Assembly (NCBI RefSeq): GCF_013410565.1
Contig: NZ_JACCFO010000001.1
Coordinates: 5,890,001 to 5,954,000 of the forward strand
DNA length: 64,000 bases
From: Streptomonospora nanhaiensis
GTDB lineage: Bacteria > Actinomycetota > Actinomycetes > Streptosporangiales > Streptosporangiaceae
Direction of reading: 5' to 3'
The translations under genes and the position numbers were made by a program. The notes under the pieces were generated by a model, which was not told the origin of the DNA, searched no databases, and worked only from the letters and a program-made list of their open reading frames with translations. How positions within the stretch are numbered: the stretch's first letter is position 1; every line of letters starts with the position of its first letter. Shown here piece after piece: positions 1 through 8,552 of the stretch.

Positions 1-630
1 ATCATCTACGGACTGGTCCTGGCGGTGGGCTCCACGGTCGGGTTCGCGCTGCTGGTCAACCTGCTGTCGGCGGCGCTGTCGCTGTTCGCGATCCTCTTCT
101 ACATCTTCGTCTACACCCTGCTGCTCAAGCGGCGCACCGCCCAGAACGTCGTCTGGGGCGGAATCGCGGGCTGCATGCCGGTGCTCATCGGCTGGAGCGC
201 GGTCACCAACCGCCTCGACTGGGCGCCGTTCGTGCTGTTCCTCGTGGTGTTCTTCTGGACCCCGCCGCACACCTGGGCGCTGGCCATGCGCTACCGCGAG
301 GACTACGCCGCCGCCAAGGTGCCCATGCTGCCGGTGGTGGCCGGCGAGCGCCGCGTGCTGCTGGAGTGCGTCCTCTACAGCTGGGCCACGGTCGCCACCT
401 CGCTGCTGCTGTGGCCGGTGGCCGGCACCACCCTGCTCTACCCGGTTGTGGCGGCCGTGCTGGGCGCCGTGCTCCTGGTGCAGGCCCACCGCCTGCTGGC
501 GCGGGTCCGCGCCGGGGTCAGCGGCGCGCAACTGCGCACCATGGGGTTCTTCCACCTGTCCAACGCCTACCTCGCGCTGCTGTTCTGCGCGGTGACGGTC
601 GACCCGCTGCTGGCGGGTGTACTGGCGTAG
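1..630 (+). CDS. ctaB: protoheme IX farnesyltransferase (heme O synthase), C-terminal part
   Basis: The reading frame is already open at the first base, so the N-terminus lies outside the window; about 209 codons remain of a family usually near 300 residues. The protein is a multi-spanning membrane enzyme of the UbiA superfamily that farnesylates heme b to heme O for cytochrome oxidase. Visible family signatures are the loop [20 protein letters not shown], the [17 protein letters not shown] segment with its conserved HxWxLA and D, and the following KVPMLPVV. Several hydrophobic spans follow. The heme A synthase ctaA lies 2.2 kb away on the other strand, so the two heme A genes are neighbours but separated by a phosphotransferase remnant and prsW. 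The family assignment is firm; only the start is unknown. Confidence 0.95.
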   Translation: MIYGLVLAVGSTVGFALLVNLLSAALSLFAILFYIFVYTLLLKRRTAQNVVWGGIAGCMPVLIGWSAVTNRLDWAPFVLFLVVFFWTPPHTWALAMRYREDYAAAKVPMLPVVAGERRVLLECVLYSWATVATSLLLWPVAGTTLLYPVVAAVLGAVLLVQAHRLLARVRAGVSGAQLRTMGFFHLSNAYLALLFCAVTVDPLLAGVLA

Positions 631-682
631 GAAGGCACAGGCGGCATACGCACGTAGGCGCGCGGGGTCCGGGTCGGGGGTA

Positions 683-713
683 CCGGGCCCCGCGCGGTGC
701 TTTCGGGGACCGG
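683..713. terminator. imperfect hairpin between convergent ctaB and phosphotransferase remnant
   Basis: CCGGGCCCC (683-691) can pair with GGGGACCGG (705-713) with one mismatch and a 13-nt loop. It lies in the 216-base gap between two convergent genes, where a bidirectional terminator would be expected. There is no T-tract. Nothing else is recognisable in 631-846. Confidence 0.35.
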
Positions 714-846
714 TCGACGGTGCCCGGTGGCGTCGGCGGCTGGTCGGTGGCCGGTGGAACGGCCCGAGGGCACCGGCAGATCGCTTCCGCCGGTGGGTGG
801 CTGAGGTGGCGACGGGGGCGCCGAGGAGGCGGGCGGAGGGCCTTGC

Positions 847-1344
847 CTACCCCGCCTCCAGGACACGGCGCAGTGTCCGGCGCCCGATGCGGCTCATGGG
901 CGGGTTGCTGTCGCGGTAGTACCAGACCGGGCCCAACGCCTGTTCCAGAGCCCACGCCCGGCCGCGCTCCCATTCCGCGTCGTCGCTGCCCAGCGCCTCG
1001 CGCAGCGCCTGCCGGGACCCTTCCTCCACCAGGTGCCAGGCGCCGACGAGGCCGAGCGCGGGGTCGGCCGGTCCCAGCCCGCCCGCGTCGAGCACCCCGG
1101 TGATGCGTCCCTCGCGCACGAGGAGGGTGCCCGGCATCAGGTCGGTGTGGCTCATCACGTCGGGCGACTCGCCCCGGGGCAGGTCCCGCACGTCCTCCCA
1201 GTGGCCCCGCAGGCGCGGAACGTCCAGCAGCCCCCCGCTGCGCTCCAGGGGCGGGCCGGCCCACTGCGGGAACCGGGCGGCGACAAGGGCGGCGGCCGTC
1301 GGCTCCGCCACCGTGATCTGGCCGGCGGGCATGCGCATCGGCAC
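847..1344 (-). pseudogene. truncated aminoglycoside/homoserine-type phosphotransferase (APH fold)
   Basis: The 165-residue product matches only the C-terminal lobe of APH/ChoK-fold phosphotransferases. It shows the catalytic-loop pattern SHTDLMPGTLLV (family HGDLHPGNLLV) and the metal-loop region GVLDAGGLGPADPALGL (family GVIDFGDxGxGDP). The N-lobe with the nucleotide-binding lysine is absent and no matching sequence is visible upstream in any frame. Usual family length is near 300, so half is missing. The catalytic Asp survives, but Asn of the PGN loop is Thr and the DFG-like loop reads DAG. It is most likely a decayed gene; a small stand-alone domain cannot be excluded. The frame opens at a GTG near 1344 without a convincing ribosome-binding site. 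Confidence 0.6.
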
Positions 1345-1534
1345 AGCCTGCCACCGCGCGTCCGCACCGGCACCGGATTTTCTCGGAGGCGCCCGGCGGC
1401 CCGCCGGCCGCGTGGCCGGTAGTGGCCGCGCCGGGCGCGGGGAAGCGGCAACGCCCGTCCTGCCCGGTGATCGGCCTGCTCGCGAGGCCCCTGTGATTTA
1501 GGACGGGGGCGTTGACGCACTACGATCTGGGGCC

Positions 1535-2908
1535 ATGCCCGCACTTGACACTAAAGCCATTCTGGAGGGGCGCAAGCCCGGTCGCCGCTCCATCGGCCTC
1601 ACCATCGGCATCGTCGTCAGCGTGTTCTGCATGCTGCTGATGCTCGTCTACCTGCTGTGGTCGGGCCTGGCGGGCGGCGGTGTGGCCGGCGTCGTCGGGT
1701 TCTTCCTCAGCCTCTTCGCCGCCATCATCCCGGTGGCGATCCTGGTGCCCCTCATCCTGCTGCTGGACCGCCTGGAACCCGAACCCGGCAGCATGCTGCT
1801 GTTCGCGTTCCTGTGGGGTGCGGGCGTGGCCGTGGTGGTGTCTTTCGTCCTCAACACCGCGGGCATGGAACTGCTCGCGGTGCCCGCCTTCGGCCAGGAC
1901 ATGGGCGAGTTCGTGTCCACGGCCGTGGGCGCCCCGCTGGTCGAGGAGAGCGCCAAGGGCATGGTGCTGCTCATCCTGCTGTGGCGGCGCCGCTACGAGA
2001 TCGACTCCATGACCGACGGCGTCACCTACGCCGCGATGGTCGCCACCGGGTTCGCCTTCACCGAGAACATCCTCTACTTCCTCAGCTCGTTCCTGGACCA
2101 GGGGATGTTCGGCCTGGGCTTCACTTTCGTCCTGCGCGGGCTCATCGCGCCGTTCGGCCACCCGCTCTACACAGCGATGATCGGCATCGGTGTGGCCTAC
2201 GCCGCCATCAACCGCGGCGGCGGCCGCCTCTTCGCCCCGTTCCTGGGCTGGGTGGGCGCGGTCATCCTGCACGGCCTGTGGAACGGCTCCACCGTCTTCG
2301 GCTGGCTCGGGCTGGGCATCGCCTACGTGGTGCTGTTCTTCGTGCTGCTGTCGATCATCGTGCTGGCCGTCCAGGACCGCCGCCGCCAGGTGGCGGCCAT
2401 CGCGCAGTTCCTGCCGCCCTACACCTCCACCGGCCTGGTCACCCCGGCCGACATCCGCATGCTCAGCTCCATGCCGGGCCGCCGGGGCGCGCGCTCCTGG
2501 GCGCAGCGCAACGCCGGGCAGCGCGGGCGCAACGCCATGCGCGACTACCAGTTGGCCGCCACCGAGCTGGCGCTGCTGCACCAGCGGCTGGCCCGGGGCG
2601 TCACCCGCCCGCACTGGGAGGAGCGCCGCGACAGCTTCCTGGCGCTGATGCACGCCGCCCGCGTGGCGTTCCTGGGCCACGTGCAGCAGCCGGTGGCGCC
2701 GGCGTGGGCGCCCAAGGCCACCGATTCGGGCTTCCTCCAGCGGGCGGACTTCGCCCACGTGATCGCCCAGGCCCAGGCCCGGCGCGACGCCGCCCAGCAG
2801 GGCCGCCCGCCGCACCCGCCCGGGCCGGGCACGCCGCCTAGCGGGGGGCGGCCGCCGTACCCGCCGCAGCAGCCGCCGTACCCGCCCCAGCCTCCGCAGA
2901 GCTGGTAG
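1535..2908 (+). CDS. PrsW family intramembrane metalloprotease
   Basis: The product has 457 residues. After a short cytoplasmic head come about eight hydrophobic spans carrying the PrsW motifs in order: VEESAK (about 135-141), FAFTENILYF (about 173), GHPLYTAMIG (about 207) and HGLWNG (about 245). The Glu and His residues of these motifs are the presumed zinc-site residues of this family, which cleaves membrane-anchored anti-sigma factors or other single-span proteins. A cytosolic C-terminal region of about 180 residues follows and ends in a low-complexity Pro/Tyr/Gln tail. The ATG is preceded by TGGGG. Its last 71 bases overlap the end of ctaA on the opposite strand, so the Pro-rich tail and the Ala-rich tail of CtaA share the same DNA. 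The substrate is unknown. Confidence 0.88.
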   Translation: MPALDTKAILEGRKPGRRSIGLTIGIVVSVFCMLLMLVYLLWSGLAGGGVAGVVGFFLSLFAAIIPVAILVPLILLLDRLEPEPGSMLLFAFLWGAGVAVVVSFVLNTAGMELLAVPAFGQDMGEFVSTAVGAPLVEESAKGMVLLILLWRRRYEIDSMTDGVTYAAMVATGFAFTENILYFLSSFLDQGMFGLGFTFVLRGLIAPFGHPLYTAMIGIGVAYAAINRGGGRLFAPFLGWVGAVILHGLWNGSTVFGWLGLGIAYVVLFFVLLSIIVLAVQDRRRQVAAIAQFLPPYTSTGLVTPADIRMLSSMPGRRGARSWAQRNAGQRGRNAMRDYQLAATELALLHQRLARGVTRPHWEERRDSFLALMHAARVAFLGHVQQPVAPAWAPKATDSGFLQRADFAHVIAQAQARRDAAQQGRPPHPPGPGTPPSGGRPPYPPQQPPYPPQPPQSW

Positions 2909-3917
2909 GCGCGACGCGCTCGGCCGTGGCGAAGTAGGTCCGCAGGATCGCGGTCCACACCACGGCCGAGCCCAGCACGTGCAGCACCACCAGCCACTCG
3001 GGCAGGCCCAGCGCGTACTGGGTGTAGCCCAGCGCCCCCTGGGCGAGCACGGCCGCCGCGAGCAGCAGGGCCGAGGTGCGCAGCACCTTCGGGCCGCGCC
3101 GCAGGGTCAGCACCACCAGCGCCAGCGCGCCCAGCAGCACCAGCCAGGCCAGCGCCGAGTGCACCCGCGCCACAGTGACCATGTCGAAGTCCCATCGGGG
3201 CGCGCCGGGGTCGCCGCCGTGCGGTCCGGTGCCGGTGACCACGGTCCCGGCCACCAGGAGCGCGAACCCGACCGGCACCAGAGCGGTGGCCAGCGGGCGC
3301 ACCCACCGCGGCGCGGTCACGCGCAGCGGCCCCTCGGGCTCGCGGCAGCGCACGTAGTAGGCCACGCACGGGACCACCACGACGGTGGAGAGCAGGAAGT
3401 GCGCGGCGACCGAGGCCGGGTGCAGGTCGCTCCAGACGGTGATGCCGCCGACCACGCCCTGGCCGAGCACGCCCAGCGGGATGACGGTGGCCAGCGTGAG
3501 CAGGTCGCGGCGGCGGGGCCGGCTGCGCAGGGTGGCGATGAAGACGATGACGCCCACGGCCAGCACCAGGAAGGTCAGCGTCCGGTTGCCGAACTCGATC
3601 GCGGCGTTGATCGGGCTGTGCCCGGTGCCCACCGGGACGAAGCTCTCCTCGGTGCAGCGCGGCCACTCCGAGCAGCCCAGGCCCGACGAGGTGACCCGCA
3701 CCGTGGCGCCGGTGACCGCGATCCCGGCGTTGACCACGATGTTGCCGAGTCCCCACCAGCGCAGTGCCGCCGTGGTGGGCCGCCAGACGGTCCGGGCCAG
3801 TGCCGCGAGGACCAGGACGCCCACCACCGCGAAGGCGATTTGCCACACCCACAGGGGCTGGGAGAAGAGTTCGAGTTCGGGCGCCGCGACAGGCGCCGGA
3901 GCTGGGAGACCGCGCAT
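2838..3917 (-). CDS. ctaA: heme A synthase (COX15/CtaA family)
   Basis: This 359-residue polytopic membrane protein has about eight spans in two repeated four-helix halves and oxidises the heme O methyl group to the formyl of heme A. Visible motifs are GNIVVNAGIAVTGATVRVTS followed by GLGCSEWPRC with its conserved Cys pair region, then IEFGNR, GGITVWSDLHPASVAAHFLLS, RVHSALAW and VVLHVLGSAVVW, which contain the heme-ligand histidines. The first classical His position (ExxHR) reads EFGNR here. The start at 3917 has no Shine-Dalgarno; a TACAGT sits 7 bases upstream, so a leaderless transcript is plausible. The 3' end overlaps prsW by 71 bases, with an Ala/Thr-rich tail of little constraint. Confidence 0.93.
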   Translation of the reverse strand: MRGLPAPAPVAAPELELFSQPLWVWQIAFAVVGVLVLAALARTVWRPTTAALRWWGLGNIVVNAGIAVTGATVRVTSSGLGCSEWPRCTEESFVPVGTGHSPINAAIEFGNRTLTFLVLAVGVIVFIATLRSRPRRRDLLTLATVIPLGVLGQGVVGGITVWSDLHPASVAAHFLLSTVVVVPCVAYYVRCREPEGPLRVTAPRWVRPLATALVPVGFALLVAGTVVTGTGPHGGDPGAPRWDFDMVTVARVHSALAWLVLLGALALVVLTLRRGPKVLRTSALLLAAAVLAQGALGYTQYALGLPEWLVVLHVLGSAVVWTAILRTYFATAERVAPTSSAEAGAGTAAAAAGTAAAPR

Positions 3918-4024
3918 ACGACAGACTGTAGTACCTGGTTCGGCGGACCCCGCACGGGGCGGCGCGTGCCGCGCCCGAGTCCGGGTAGCCGCCTCCTGTG
4001 TCGGATCACCTGGGAGTATTAGTC

Positions 4025-4053
4025 TTGGCTTATATTAGTCGCGACTGTATTTT
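4025..4053 (+). promoter_or_regulatory. putative leaderless promoter with internal operator for the ArsR gene
   Basis: TTGGCT (4025-4030), a 17-base spacer and TATTTT (4048-4053) form a good -35/-10 pair in an unusually AT-rich patch. The expected start of transcription coincides with the ATG at 4060, and no ribosome-binding site is present. The spacer contains the perfect palindrome AGTCGCGACT (4037-4046), and the octamer TATTAGTC is repeated at 4017-4024 and 4033-4040. These are likely binding sites for the ArsR product, allowing autorepression by blocking polymerase. This is inferred from sequence only. Confidence 0.55.
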
Positions 4054-4059
4054 TGTGCG

Positions 4060-4446
4060 ATGAACGCGTTCGACGTCCTCGGCGACCCGGTCCGCCGCCG
4101 GATCCTCGAACTGCTCGCGGAGGGCGAGGCCACCTCCGGAGCGGTGAGCGCGGTCATCCGGGAGGAGTTCGGAATCAGCCAGCCCGCCGTCTCGCAGCAC
4201 CTCAAGGTCCTGCGCGACAGCGGATTCGCCACCGTGCGTCCCCAGGGCGCGCGCCGCCTCTACGCGGTCAACCCCGAACCCCTCCGCGACATCGACCAGT
4301 GGCTCGACCGCTTCCGGCGCTTTTGGACACCGCGCCTGGAGGCACTGGCCACCGAACTGGCCCGGGGCCGGCGGGAGCGCCGGCTCGCCGCCGGGCAGGG
4401 CGGCGCGGCCGAGCAGCGGCCGGGCGCGCCCGACGCCCCGGGCTGA
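4060..4446 (+). CDS. ArsR/SmtB family winged-helix regulator
   Basis: The 128-residue protein has the standard winged-helix of this family: LGDPVRRRILELLAEGE, the recognition-helix region GISQPAVSQHLKVLRDSG, then a wing ending in GARRLYAVNPEPL. The C-terminal WLDRFRRFWTPRLEAL is typical of the ArsR subgroup paired with AHSA1/SRPBCC proteins rather than metal sensors, and no Cys metal ligands are visible. The next gene, 28 bases downstream on the same strand, is exactly such an SRPBCC protein, so both should be co-transcribed from the leaderless promoter immediately upstream. The last 25 residues are low complexity. Confidence 0.9.
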   Translation: MNAFDVLGDPVRRRILELLAEGEATSGAVSAVIREEFGISQPAVSQHLKVLRDSGFATVRPQGARRLYAVNPEPLRDIDQWLDRFRRFWTPRLEALATELARGRRERRLAAGQGGAAEQRPGAPDAPG

Positions 4447-4474
4447 GGACCCATCCGAGGCAGAGGAGACCACC

Positions 4475-5122
4475 ATGATCGACGTCACCCACCAGATCAG
4501 CGCCGTGCGCCGCCGACTGGGCACGCGCATGCTGGAGGCGGGCGAGGCGCGCGTCTCGACGATCAGCCAGACCTACGACGCCCCGCTGGAGGACGTCTGG
4601 GACGCCTGCACCAACCCCGAGCGGATCCCCCGGTGGTTCCTGCCCGTCACGGGCGACCTGCGCGAGGGCGGCCACTACCAGCTCGAGGGCAACGCGGGCG
4701 GCACCGTCCTCTCCTGCGAGCCGCCCACCGCCTTCACCGCCACCTGGGAGTACGGCGACAACGTCAGCTGGATCGAGGTCTCCCTGGGCGCCGAGCCCAC
4801 CGGCACCCGCGTGGAGCTGGTGCACATCGCCCACGTCGACGACGACCTGTGGGCGCAGTTCGGCCCCGGCGCCACGGGCGTGGGCTGGGACATGGCGCTG
4901 CTGGGCCTGTCCCGGCACCTGGCCTCCGGTGTCGCGCTCGACCCCGCCGAGGTCGAGCGCTGGAGCGCCTCCGAGGAGGGCCGCCGGTTCGTGGAGCTGA
5001 GCAGCGACCGCTGGCGCCAGGCCAACGTGGAGGCCGGCGCCGACGAGGCCGCCGCCAAGGCCGCCGCCGACCGCACCACCGCCTTCTACACGGGAGCCGA
5101 CGCCCCCGAGCCCGGCGCCTGA
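4475..5122 (+). CDS. SRPBCC (AHSA1-like) domain protein
   Basis: The product has 215 residues. The SRPBCC fold starts near residue 27 with ISQTYDAPLEDVWDACTNPE and RIPRWFLPVTGDLREGG, the usual opening of activator-of-Hsp90-like START-type domains that hold a hydrophobic ligand. The family GNAGGTVLSCEPP and TWEYGDNVSWIEVSL strands and the GWDMALLGLSRHL helix are present. A C-terminal helical extension rich in Ala/Glu follows. It has a clear ribosome-binding site (GAGGAGACC before the ATG) and follows the ArsR gene by 28 bases, a very common actinobacterial pair whose ligand is generally unknown. A strong hairpin terminator follows. Confidence 0.85.
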   Translation: MIDVTHQISAVRRRLGTRMLEAGEARVSTISQTYDAPLEDVWDACTNPERIPRWFLPVTGDLREGGHYQLEGNAGGTVLSCEPPTAFTATWEYGDNVSWIEVSLGAEPTGTRVELVHIAHVDDDLWAQFGPGATGVGWDMALLGLSRHLASGVALDPAEVERWSASEEGRRFVELSSDRWRQANVEAGADEAAAKAAADRTTAFYTGADAPEPGA

Positions 5123-5153
5123 GCCCCCGGTCCGCGCGCGGCACCCGCCACAC

Positions 5154-5194
5154 GGGGGTGTCCGCCGGCGCGCCCCGCGCCCGCGGACACCCCC
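5154..5194. terminator. bidirectional hairpin terminator
   Basis: GGGGGTGTCCGC (5154-5165) pairs perfectly with GCGGACACCCCC (5183-5194) over 12 bp with a 17-nt loop. It sits between the convergent SRPBCC and ABC exporter genes and can serve both. Confidence 0.75.
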
Positions 5195-5212
5195 GCCCCC
5201 GCCGGGGTCCCC

Positions 5213-7111
5213 TCAGCGCCCCGCCGGCGCCGCCGCCTCGCCCGACCGGTCGGCCGGGGCGAACTGGGTGCGGTACAGCACCTCGTAGCGCCCGCCCGCC
5301 GCCAGCAGCTCCTCGTGCGTGCCGCGCTCCACGATCCGCCCGTGCTCGACCACCAGGATCTGGTCGGCGGCGCGCACGGTGGAGAGCCGGTGCGCGATCA
5401 CCACGGCCGTGCGCCCCTCCAGCGCCTCGGCCAGCGCCTCCTGCACCGCCGCCTCGGAGGTGGCGTCCAGGTGCGCCGTGGCCTCGTCGAGGATCACCAC
5501 CCGGGGCCGGGCCAGCAGCAGCCGCGCGATGGTCAGCCGCTGCCGCTCGCCGCCGGAGAGCCGGTAGCCGCGCTCGCCCACCACCGTGTCCAGGCCGTCG
5601 GGCAGCTCGGCCACCAGGTCCTCCAGCCGCGCCCGGCGCAGCGCGTCCCACAGTTCGTCGTCGCCCGCCTCGGGCCGGGCCAGCAGCAGGTTGGCCCGCA
5701 CGGTGTCGTGGAACAGGTGGCCGTCCTGGGTGACCATGCCCAGCACCTGGCGCAGCGACTCCGCGGTGAGGTCGCGCACGTCCACCCCGCCCAGCCGGAC
5801 CGCGCCGCTGTCGACGTCGTAGAGGCGCGGCAGCAGCGCCGCGATGGTGGACTTGCCCGCGCCCGAGGACCCCACCAGCGCCACGGTCTGGCCGGGCTCG
5901 GCGCGGAAGGTGACGTCGTGCAGCACCTGGTCGCCGCCGCGCGTGTCGAGCACGGCGACCTCCTCCAGCGACGCCAGCGACACCTTGTCGGCGGCGGGAT
6001 AGGCGAACCCGACGTGGTCGAACTCCACCGACACCGGGCCCTCGGGTACTGTCCGCGCGCCGGGCCGCTCGGTGATCATCGGAGCGAGGTCCAGCACCTC
6101 GAAGACCCGCTCGAAGCTCACCAGCGCGCTCATGACCTCCACCCGCGCCCCGGCCAGCTCGGTCAGCGGCGCGTACAGCCGGGTCAGCAGCATCGCCAGG
6201 GACACCACGGCGCCGGCCGCGAGCTCGTCGCGCAGCGCCAGGAACCCGCCCAGGCCGTAGACCAGCGCCAGGGCCAGTGCCGACACCAGGGTCAGCGCGG
6301 TCATGAACACCGTCTGCACCATGGCCGTGCGCACGCCGATGTCGCGCACCCGCCGCGCCCGCGCGCGGAACTCCGCCGACTCCCGCTCGGGCCGGCCGAA
6401 CAGCTTCACCAGGGTGGCGCCGCCCGCCGAGAACCGCTCGGTCATCTGCGTGCCCATGGCCGCGTTGTGCGCCGCCGCCTCGCGCTCCAGCCGCGCCAGG
6501 CGGCTGCCCATGCGCCGCGCCGGCACCACGAACACCGGGAGCAGCAGCAGCGAGATCAGCGTGATCTGCCACGACAGCGCCAGCATGGCGGCCAGCGTCA
6601 GCGCTAGGGTGACCAGGTTGCCCACCACGCCCGAGAGGGTGTCGCTGAAGGCCCGCTGCGCCCCGATGACGTCGTTGTTGAGCCGGCTGACGAGCGCGCC
6701 GGTGCGGGTGCGGGTGAAGAACGCGATCGGCATGCGCTGCACGTGGTCGTAGACGGCCGAGCGCAGGTCCAGGATCAGGCCCTCGCCGATGCCCGCCGAC
6801 AGCCACCGCTGGAGCAGGCCCAGCCCGGCCTCGGCGACGGCGATGCCCGCGATCAGCGCGGCGAGGCCGACCACGACGTCGAAGGGCTCACCGTGGACGA
6901 TCGCGTCGACGATCCGCCCGGCCAGCAGGGGAGTGGCCACCGCCAGCGCCGCCACCACGCTGCTCAGCAGCACGAACCAGCCCAGGGTGCGCCGGTGCGG
7001 GCGGGCGAACCGGCCGATCCGGCGCAGGGTCGGCCACGAGAACGGCCGCCGGTCCTCCTGCGCGTGCATCGCGTTGTACATCGATGTCCACGCGCTGACC
7101 TCCATGCTCAT
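5213..7111 (-). CDS. ABC exporter, fused permease and ATPase (MsbA/MDR type)
   Basis: The 632-residue half-transporter has a six-helix exporter membrane domain (about residues 45-340) with the coupling-region motif LVSRLNNDVIGAQRAFSD, followed by a nucleotide-binding domain. The latter shows Walker A GSSGAGKS, Q-loop VTQDGHLF, signature LSGGERQR, Walker B VVILDEATAHLD and H-loop VIAHRLSTV, all intact. The ATG at 7111 is preferred because AAGGGTGA lies 6-7 bases upstream; an upstream GTG at 7147 is possible. It would act as a homodimer or with a partner elsewhere; the substrate is not readable. A divergent cobalamin-controlled operon starts upstream, and the MerR-like promoter of this gene lies between them. 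Confidence 0.92.
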   Translation of the reverse strand: MSMEVSAWTSMYNAMHAQEDRRPFSWPTLRRIGRFARPHRRTLGWFVLLSSVVAALAVATPLLAGRIVDAIVHGEPFDVVVGLAALIAGIAVAEAGLGLLQRWLSAGIGEGLILDLRSAVYDHVQRMPIAFFTRTRTGALVSRLNNDVIGAQRAFSDTLSGVVGNLVTLALTLAAMLALSWQITLISLLLLPVFVVPARRMGSRLARLEREAAAHNAAMGTQMTERFSAGGATLVKLFGRPERESAEFRARARRVRDIGVRTAMVQTVFMTALTLVSALALALVYGLGGFLALRDELAAGAVVSLAMLLTRLYAPLTELAGARVEVMSALVSFERVFEVLDLAPMITERPGARTVPEGPVSVEFDHVGFAYPAADKVSLASLEEVAVLDTRGGDQVLHDVTFRAEPGQTVALVGSSGAGKSTIAALLPRLYDVDSGAVRLGGVDVRDLTAESLRQVLGMVTQDGHLFHDTVRANLLLARPEAGDDELWDALRRARLEDLVAELPDGLDTVVGERGYRLSGGERQRLTIARLLLARPRVVILDEATAHLDATSEAAVQEALAEALEGRTAVVIAHRLSTVRAADQILVVEHGRIVERGTHEELLAAGGRYEVLYRTQFAPADRSGEAAAPAGR

Positions 7112-7181
7112 CGGCTTCACCCTTTTCGTCGTCGTCGGCGGCCGCACGGCCGTTCCTACCGGCTCCCTGCGACAGACCGGA

Positions 7182-7211
7182 CGATAATTCCTCTACCTAA
7201 CTTGAGGTCAA
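7182..7211 (-). promoter_or_regulatory. putative promoter with MerR-like dyad for the ABC exporter
   Basis: Read on the minus strand there is TTGACC (7211-7206), an 18-base spacer and TTATCG (7187-7182). The long spacer begins with CTCAAGTT, and ACTTGA-GG-TCAAGT forms a dyad at 7200-7213. Long-spacer promoters with ACCTCAAG-type dyads are characteristic of MerR-family targets. No MerR gene is in the window, so this is tentative. Confidence 0.35.
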
Positions 7212-7269
7212 GTCGGTGCGGACGCCGCCCGCGGCCCCGGCCCTCCGCCGCGGCCGGGCGCTCGCTAGC

Positions 7270-7425
7270 CTGGGACGGCGACGGGACGACAGGAAGCCGG
7301 TGCGACTCCGGCACGGTCCCGCCACTGTGACCGGGGAGCCGAACCCGCTCACGGCCACGGCGCCGCGCGCGCCGGAAGGCCGGGCCAGGCGCTGATCCGG
7401 GAGTCAGGACACTGACCCGTCGCGA
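7270..7425 (+). promoter_or_regulatory. cobalamin (B12) riboswitch
   Basis: The segment carries the hallmark AdoCbl/cobalamin riboswitch order: ACAGGAAGCCGGTGCGACTC, then CCGGCACGGTCCCGCCACTG followed by TGACC, a variable middle hairpin, then GGAAGG and the closing GGGAGTCAGGACACTG. It ends about 115 bases before the btuF-like start and lies in the same orientation. By family knowledge it binds adenosyl- or other cobalamins and represses downstream expression when B12 is plentiful. This makes the downstream binding protein and permease likely B12 or corrinoid importers. Confidence 0.92.
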
Positions 7426-7538
7426 CTCGTCACCCAGGGGCGCGGACCCCGGAGGCGGAGCGCGCCGGCGGCACCCCCGTGTGCCCCCGTCCGCGGGCCG
7501 CGCCGCGCGCCGCGCCCGGCCTCGCGGAAGGACCAGAC

Positions 7539-8546
7539 GTGCGCCCATCCCCTCCCTCCCCGCACCCCGCCCGGCCGGGCCGGGCGGCCAGGTCGGCCGC
7601 CGCCGCGGCCGGAGTGGTCCTCGCCCTCAGCGCCTGCGGCACTGCCGCGGGCGCCGGCGGCGGCGCCCCGGCCGAGGGCTACCCCGTCACCGTGCGCGAG
7701 TGCGGGCGCGAGGTCACCGTTTCCGCGCCGCCGCAGCGGGCGGTGGCCATGAACCAGCACGTCGCCGAGATCATGCTCGCCCTGGGCCTGGCCGACCGGA
7801 TGGTGGGCACCGCGTTCCTGGACGACGCGGTCCTGCCCGAGCTGCGCGAGGACTACGCGTCCGTCCCCGTGCTCGCCGAGCGCTACCCCTCCTACGAGGC
7901 GCTGCTGGCCGCCGAGCCCGACTTCGTCTACGCCGGGTTCGCGGCCAGCGCCTTCGACCCCGCCGAGGGCCGGGGCCGCGACGCGCTGGAGGCGGCCGGC
8001 ATGACCACCTACGCCTCCGTCGAGCAGTGCGCCACGGACGTCGACCTGGACACGGTCGGCACCGAGATCCGCAACATCGGCCGCCTCTTCGGCGTGGAGG
8101 AGCGCGCCGACGAACTCGTCGCCGACATCGAGGCCGAGGTCGCCTCGGTCGAGGCCCGGCTGGCGGGCACCGACCCGGTGGACGTGCTGGTGGTGGACTC
8201 CCTCGACGCCACCGTCTTCACCTCCGGCGGCGCCGGGATCGCCGACGACATGATCGCCTCCGCCGGCGGGCGCAACGTGTTCTCCGACGTGGACGACGTG
8301 TTCGCCGACGTCTCCATCGAGCAGGCCGCCGCCCGCGACCCCGAGGCGATCCTCTTCTACGACTACGGGTCCACCACCGTCGAGGACAAGCGCCGGGCGG
8401 TGCTGGCCCAGCCCGCCCTGGCCCACGCGCCCGCTGTGCGCCGGGAGCGGTTCGCCGAGCTGCCGCTGTCCTCCACTGTCGTGGGCGTCCGGGTGGGCGA
8501 CGCGGTCACCCGCATCGCCGAGCAGCTCCACCCCGAGGCGTTCTGA
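7539..8546 (+). CDS. cobalamin/siderophore-type ABC substrate-binding lipoprotein (BtuF/FecB fold)
   Basis: The 335-residue protein begins at a GTG supported by GGAAGGA seven bases upstream. A signal peptide ends in the lipobox LALSAC, so it should be a lipid-anchored extracellular protein. The mature part shows the class III binding-protein pattern: VSAPPQRAVAMNQHVAEIML, LGLADRMVGTAF, YEALLAAEPDFVYAG, VFTSGGAGIADDMIASAGG and FADVSIEQAAARDPEAILFY. The linking alpha-helix between lobes is visible. The upstream cobalamin riboswitch argues for B12 or another corrinoid as ligand rather than a ferric siderophore. The permease gene follows after 6 bases. Confidence 0.88.
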   Translation: MRPSPPSPHPARPGRAARSAAAAAGVVLALSACGTAAGAGGGAPAEGYPVTVRECGREVTVSAPPQRAVAMNQHVAEIMLALGLADRMVGTAFLDDAVLPELREDYASVPVLAERYPSYEALLAAEPDFVYAGFAASAFDPAEGRGRDALEAAGMTTYASVEQCATDVDLDTVGTEIRNIGRLFGVEERADELVADIEAEVASVEARLAGTDPVDVLVVDSLDATVFTSGGAGIADDMIASAGGRNVFSDVDDVFADVSIEQAAARDPEAILFYDYGSTTVEDKRRAVLAQPALAHAPAVRRERFAELPLSSTVVGVRVGDAVTRIAEQLHPEAF

Positions 8547-8552
8547 GCGGGG

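Noticed and set aside
7479-7538. Upstream GTG extending the btuF-like protein by 20 residues
   Set aside because: The extension would lie immediately after the riboswitch expression platform, lacks a ribosome-binding site, and breaks the signal-peptide pattern; the GTG at 7539 has GGAAGGA at good spacing.
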